Source of the DNA: Chersky-806 sp038252255
Lineage (GTDB): Bacteria > Actinomycetota > Acidimicrobiia > IMCC26256 > JAENVU01
DNA: 64,000 nt
Assembly: GCA_038252255.1 (NCBI GenBank)
Contig: JBBSAM010000011.1
Location: forward strand, 1-64,000
Direction of reading: 5' to 3'
The notes beneath the pieces are model-generated. The model saw nothing but the letters and a program-made list of their open reading frames with translations, had not been told where the DNA came from and did not search any database. Positions 61,191 through 64,000 of the stretch are shown piece by piece; positions within the stretch are counted from its first letter, which is position 1, and every line of letters begins with the position of its first letter. Both the position numbers and the translations under genes were made by a program.

Positions 61191-62711
61191 TCAGACCGCG
61201 AGTGAGTTGCTCGAGCCGTCGTTGCGGAGTGTGACGGTGGTGCCCTCCCATGGCTGCTCGCACATCGACTCCATGGCCGCGCGGTCGCGGGTGTTCGCCA
61301 GTGCCCGTCGCCCGTCCGGGATCAGCGCGGTCAGGATCGCGAGGCTCGGGATGCCGTCGCGCTCGAAGATCACCGACATTGACTCCACCACCACCTCGCC
61401 GTCGACCAGGTTCGCGGGTTCGCGCCGGGGGAGTGCGTCGACGGTGGCCTGGGTGAGCGACGGATCCACGGCGACGAACCCGCTCTCGGGGGGAGCCGTC
61501 GAGTAGATGCCCACGGAGTGTTTGGTCGCGTACCAGCCGAGCGCGGTGACGAGCCCGACGGAGCCGGGCTCGCGCCGGCAGGTTTCGACCATCGCGGCGA
61601 TGGCGTGGGTCGAGTAGTTGTTACCCGGCCCGCCCGCGAAGCCGAGCCCTCCCGTCACGGTGAGCGGCCGGTCGTCGCCGGCGGCCGGCCCCCTGAGGTC
61701 GAGTGATTGGAGCGCCAGCTCCACCGCGGCGGGGAAGCACGAATAGAGGTCGAAGTGGGCGACGTCGTCGAGCTGCGTGCCGGCCGCGCCGAGCGCCGCG
61801 CGCCCCGCGATCCCGATGGCCGGAGCCTCCGCGAGCGTCGCCCGCTCGGTGAAGAAGTAGTGGTCGTGCGCGTCGGCACCGGATCGGGGGAACACCAGGC
61901 GGTCGTCGGGGACCCCCGCGGTACGGGCGGTTTCGTACGAGCAGAGGAGGACCGCGGCCGCCTGGTCGACGTCGATGTTGGCGCACAACAGCTTCGTGTA
62001 CGGAAACGTGACCATGCGGTTCGACGGCGACACGGTGCTGATCTCCGCGGCGGTGTACGGCGTCCGGCTCCACGCGTGCGGGTTCTCGGCGGCGACCGCC
62101 GCGAAGCTTGACCACAGCTCACCGATGAGCTGCTGGTGGTCGTCGATCCCTCGGCCGGCGGCGCCGCGCCGGGCCGTCTCGAGCAACGGGTACACCTGGG
62201 TCGGCGCGAGCGCGAGGTGCGCCATCTCGTAGTGGCTCGATCCCTGGCGGTCGTCTCCCCACACGTCCGGGCACGGGGGATCGTCCGGCTGGGTCCAGTC
62301 GAGCCAGACCTTCGGCTCGGCGCGGCGGGCCCGCCAACGCGTGTAGACGCACTCGGCGCCGCCGAGCAGCACGACGTCGTGATCGCCACGCCCGATCCCC
62401 GCGGCGAGCCGGTTCATCATCATCTGCGGCGAATTGCCGCCGACCGTCGTGGTGATCGTCCGCCGGGGTGACGCGCCGAGCCGGCGGGCGAGCAGGGCCC
62501 CGGGATCCGGGTAGTTCCAGCTGAGCATGTCGACGACCGCCACGGTGTCGACCGACTTCAGGAGGGAGCGGCGGGCCCCGCTGTCGATGTCGGCGGCGTG
62601 CACCGCGTCGGCGAGCAGGTCGATCGGTTCCAGTGCGGCGGTGGGGTCTGCGACCCGCTGCTGGGTCTGGCCGACTCCGATCACCACCGGTGTGCGTGGG
62701 TCCAGAGGCAT
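61191..62711 (-). CDS. Thiolase-like protein (TLP1 type)
   Basis: This 506-residue thiolase-superfamily protein begins TPVVIGVGQTQQR and has a late GLGFAGGPGNNYSTHAIAAM segment. An added C-terminal beta domain is present (about 425-500, VVESMSVIFERDGIPSLAILTALIPDG), as in mycobacterial thiolase-like protein 1. Where active thiolases have the nucleophile Cys, it reads VGGNSPQMM, so ordinary thiolase chemistry is unlikely. It may bind acyl-CoA or a lipid. It lies 13 bp beyond the nuclease gene on the same strand. Confidence 0.8.
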   Translation of the reverse strand: MPLDPRTPVVIGVGQTQQRVADPTAALEPIDLLADAVHAADIDSGARRSLLKSVDTVAVVDMLSWNYPDPGALLARRLGASPRRTITTTVGGNSPQMMMNRLAAGIGRGDHDVVLLGGAECVYTRWRARRAEPKVWLDWTQPDDPPCPDVWGDDRQGSSHYEMAHLALAPTQVYPLLETARRGAAGRGIDDHQQLIGELWSSFAAVAAENPHAWSRTPYTAAEISTVSPSNRMVTFPYTKLLCANIDVDQAAAVLLCSYETARTAGVPDDRLVFPRSGADAHDHYFFTERATLAEAPAIGIAGRAALGAAGTQLDDVAHFDLYSCFPAAVELALQSLDLRGPAAGDDRPLTVTGGLGFAGGPGNNYSTHAIAAMVETCRREPGSVGLVTALGWYATKHSVGIYSTAPPESGFVAVDPSLTQATVDALPRREPANLVDGEVVVESMSVIFERDGIPSLAILTALIPDGRRALANTRDRAAMESMCEQPWEGTTVTLRNDGSSNSLAV

Positions 62712-62724
62712 CTGGCGCGGCAGC

Positions 62725-63528
62725 CTACGGCCCGTCGAGGTACAGATCGTCCACCAGGTCGGGATCAGGCGGAGTGGGCCACGTCGGCACCCCCGGCGCC
62801 GCGCTCTCCGGGCAGATCGAGCGGTACCGGCACGTGACGCAGACCTCGCGCTCGGCCACGCCCGGGAACGCCCGGGCGTCGGCGGCGGCCCGGATCTCGG
62901 CGACGACGGTGCACAGCTCCTCGGTGATCGCCTCGAGATCGTCCTCGTCGGGCTCGAAGAGCTCGGGATCGTCGACGATCTCGGGCGCCAGATGCTCGTA
63001 GCGGACCCGGAGCTTCAACCCGAGCCGCCGGGCGATCGGCTCGGCGAGCCAGGCCTGCAGCCGGGCCCGCGGGTCGTCGGCGACGCGCTCGGTCACCACG
63101 GACCCGGTCTTGTAGTCGCGGACGTCCAGCGTCCCGTCGTGCTGCCAGACCGCGTCGAGCCGGCCGGTCGCCATGAACGGCGGGCGACGGAAGAACCTCG
63201 CCAGCTCCAGCTCGTGCTTCTCGTGCTCGGCCGGCGACGGGCAGCGCTGCGCGTGCCGCGCCACCAGGCCCGTGAGCGCACCGTCGGGATCGATGCCGTG
63301 CAGCGCGAGCACCTCTTCGACGTGCGCCGTGTCCCGGCACGAGCCGTCGCGATGGATCCGCTCGAGCATCGCGTGGACCAGGTTGCCGTAGTCCGGCGCG
63401 CGGCCCGCGTCACTTTCCGGCAGGCCGAGCACATGGGCGTCGAAGTACTCGCGTGGGCAGCGGCGCCAGGTCTCGAGCGAGCTCGCGCTGATCCCGAGGA
63501 TCTCGGGCAGGATCCGCTCGCGGCTCAC
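62725..63528 (-). CDS. PD-(D/E)XK nuclease with Fe-S cysteines
   Basis: This 267-residue protein is of the RecB/Cas4-like nuclease group: SASSLETWRRCPREYF at the start (first Cys), GNLVHAMLE (catalytic His), MATGRLDAVWQHDGTLDVRDYKTG (metal Asp, Lys of D-x-K) and a C-terminal CVTCRYRSICPES. The four cysteines can hold a 4Fe-4S cluster, as in AddB and Cas4. GTG start. It lies 9 bp after the stop of a second such gene. No cas or add genes are nearby. Confidence 0.83.
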   Translation of the reverse strand: MSRERILPEILGISASSLETWRRCPREYFDAHVLGLPESDAGRAPDYGNLVHAMLERIHRDGSCRDTAHVEEVLALHGIDPDGALTGLVARHAQRCPSPAEHEKHELELARFFRRPPFMATGRLDAVWQHDGTLDVRDYKTGSVVTERVADDPRARLQAWLAEPIARRLGLKLRVRYEHLAPEIVDDPELFEPDEDDLEAITEELCTVVAEIRAAADARAFPGVAEREVCVTCRYRSICPESAAPGVPTWPTPPDPDLVDDLYLDGP

Positions 63529-63537
63529 GGGCGCGTC

Positions 63538-64000
63538 CTAGTCACGGTGGGCCGGGCAGCCGGCGATGAAGGGGCACCAACCACATTCGAGTCCCGCTCG
63601 CGCGATCGGATTCGCGACGCGCGCCCGGATCACCTCGAGCCGCTCCGTGAACCACGCGTCGATCTCGGTACGGACCGCCGGCCCGTCGACGACCTCTTCG
63701 GCGAGCGAGCCGAGGACGAGATCGGCGACGCACACCCGCACCGGCGATCCCGACCAGCCCGGGCGGCGCAGCAAGGCGAAGCGGACCGCGGGCGACTCGG
63801 CGAGCATCGGCGGCGGGCCGTACCGGGCGCCGAAGGCCAGCAGCCGGATCTCCGGCTCGCCCGCCGCGTCGGTGAACGCGATCCCCGCCGGGCCGACGAG
63901 GCGAACATCGTCGGCGAGATCGGTTCCCCACGGGTCCTCGTCGATCACGCGCACCGGCCGGTCACCGAACAACGTGACGTACCAGCGGACCGCCAGGTCG
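63538..64000 (-). CDS. Second PD-(D/E)XK-type protein, 5' end outside window
   Basis: The frame is open to the window edge, and residues upstream of the first possible start (AVRWYVTLFGDRPVRVIDEDP) look coding, so the gene is cut. The visible 153 residues hold a beta-rich part and end with CGWCPFIAGCPAH, the Fe-S cysteine cluster found at the C-terminus of RecB-like nucleases. It is probably paralogous to, and co-transcribed with, the next gene. Confidence 0.7.
   Translation of the reverse strand, partial: DLAVRWYVTLFGDRPVRVIDEDPWGTDLADDVRLVGPAGIAFTDAAGEPEIRLLAFGARYGPPPMLAESPAVRFALLRRPGWSGSPVRVCVADLVLGSLAEEVVDGPAVRTEIDAWFTERLEVIRARVANPIARAGLECGWCPFIAGCPAHRD

Noticed and set aside
62725..64000. 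Cas4 and a CRISPR locus
   Set aside because: No repeat-spacer array or other cas gene is found in the window.

Overview
The window is about 64 kb of GC-rich DNA that reads as a chromosomal segment of an actinobacterium, most likely a member of the Acidimicrobiia or a related deep lineage. Lineage markers visible here are a WhiB regulator beside a PdtaS-type kinase, the multifunctional 2-oxoglutarate enzyme Kgd, the bacterial proteasome activator Bpa, DUF3107, Rho with a long basic N-terminal insert, and the order argS-lysA-hom-thrC-...-rho-rpmE-...-prfA-prmC. No rRNA, insertion sequence, phage gene or CRISPR array is seen. One tRNA (Arg, anticodon CCG) is present. No gene-free stretch exceeds 300 bp. 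The longest are 19922-20210 (whiB leader and promoter), 36853-37131 (one doubtful small ORF), 49518-49721 (rho leader) and about 13001-13195 (MFS promoter region). The first 48 bp are G/C homopolymer runs and may be a contig end.

Layout. 0-2.5 kb: a radical SAM protein with a CCAEP tail, translationally coupled to an ATP-grasp enzyme. 2.5-6.7 kb: Fe-S cluster genes (NfuA-like scaffold, DUF169 protein, cysteine desulfurase, SufR-like regulator, Mrp ATPase). 6.6-10.5 kb: DUF2207-like membrane protein, DUF3107 and a Get3/ArsA-like ATPase pair. 10.5-18 kb: a secreted DNRLRE/metallophosphoesterase, a decayed MFS remnant next to an intact MFS gene, an ECF sigma factor with a membrane cupredoxin partner, a GNAT pseudogene and a second MFS. 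18-28.9 kb: pdtaS/whiB, glycerophosphodiesterase, lipid kinase, UdgB, TSUP permease, dapA-like, a second ECF sigma/beta-propeller pair, and an MFS/TetR pair with a clear operator. 29-37 kb: operon bpa-aroG-kgd, an SDR, an aldehyde dehydrogenase and tRNA-Arg. 37-40.5 kb: FAD oxidoreductase, and a diguanylate cyclase whose N-terminus resembles the ParA-binding leader of ParB.

40.7-59.5 kb is the conserved aspartate-family/translation cluster: argS, lysA, hom, thrC, then (where thrB normally sits before rho) an iPGM-family 'proposed homoserine kinase', followed by rho, rpmE, DUF1385, prfA and prmC. That run is interrupted by a 4.7-kb module: a membrane sulfatase flanked by a 15-bp direct repeat, a ferritin-like helical protein and a luciferase-like monooxygenase. 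59.5-64 kb holds small hypotheticals, DUF983, a nitroreductase, a thiolase-like TLP1 protein and two PD-(D/E)XK/Fe-S nucleases, the last cut by the window edge.

Many genes carry a TANNNT hexamer 6-8 nt before an ATG or GTG and lack a Shine-Dalgarno sequence, so leaderless transcription seems common. I used this pattern to choose several starts. All functional calls come from reading translated sequence and remembered family motifs; no database search was run.
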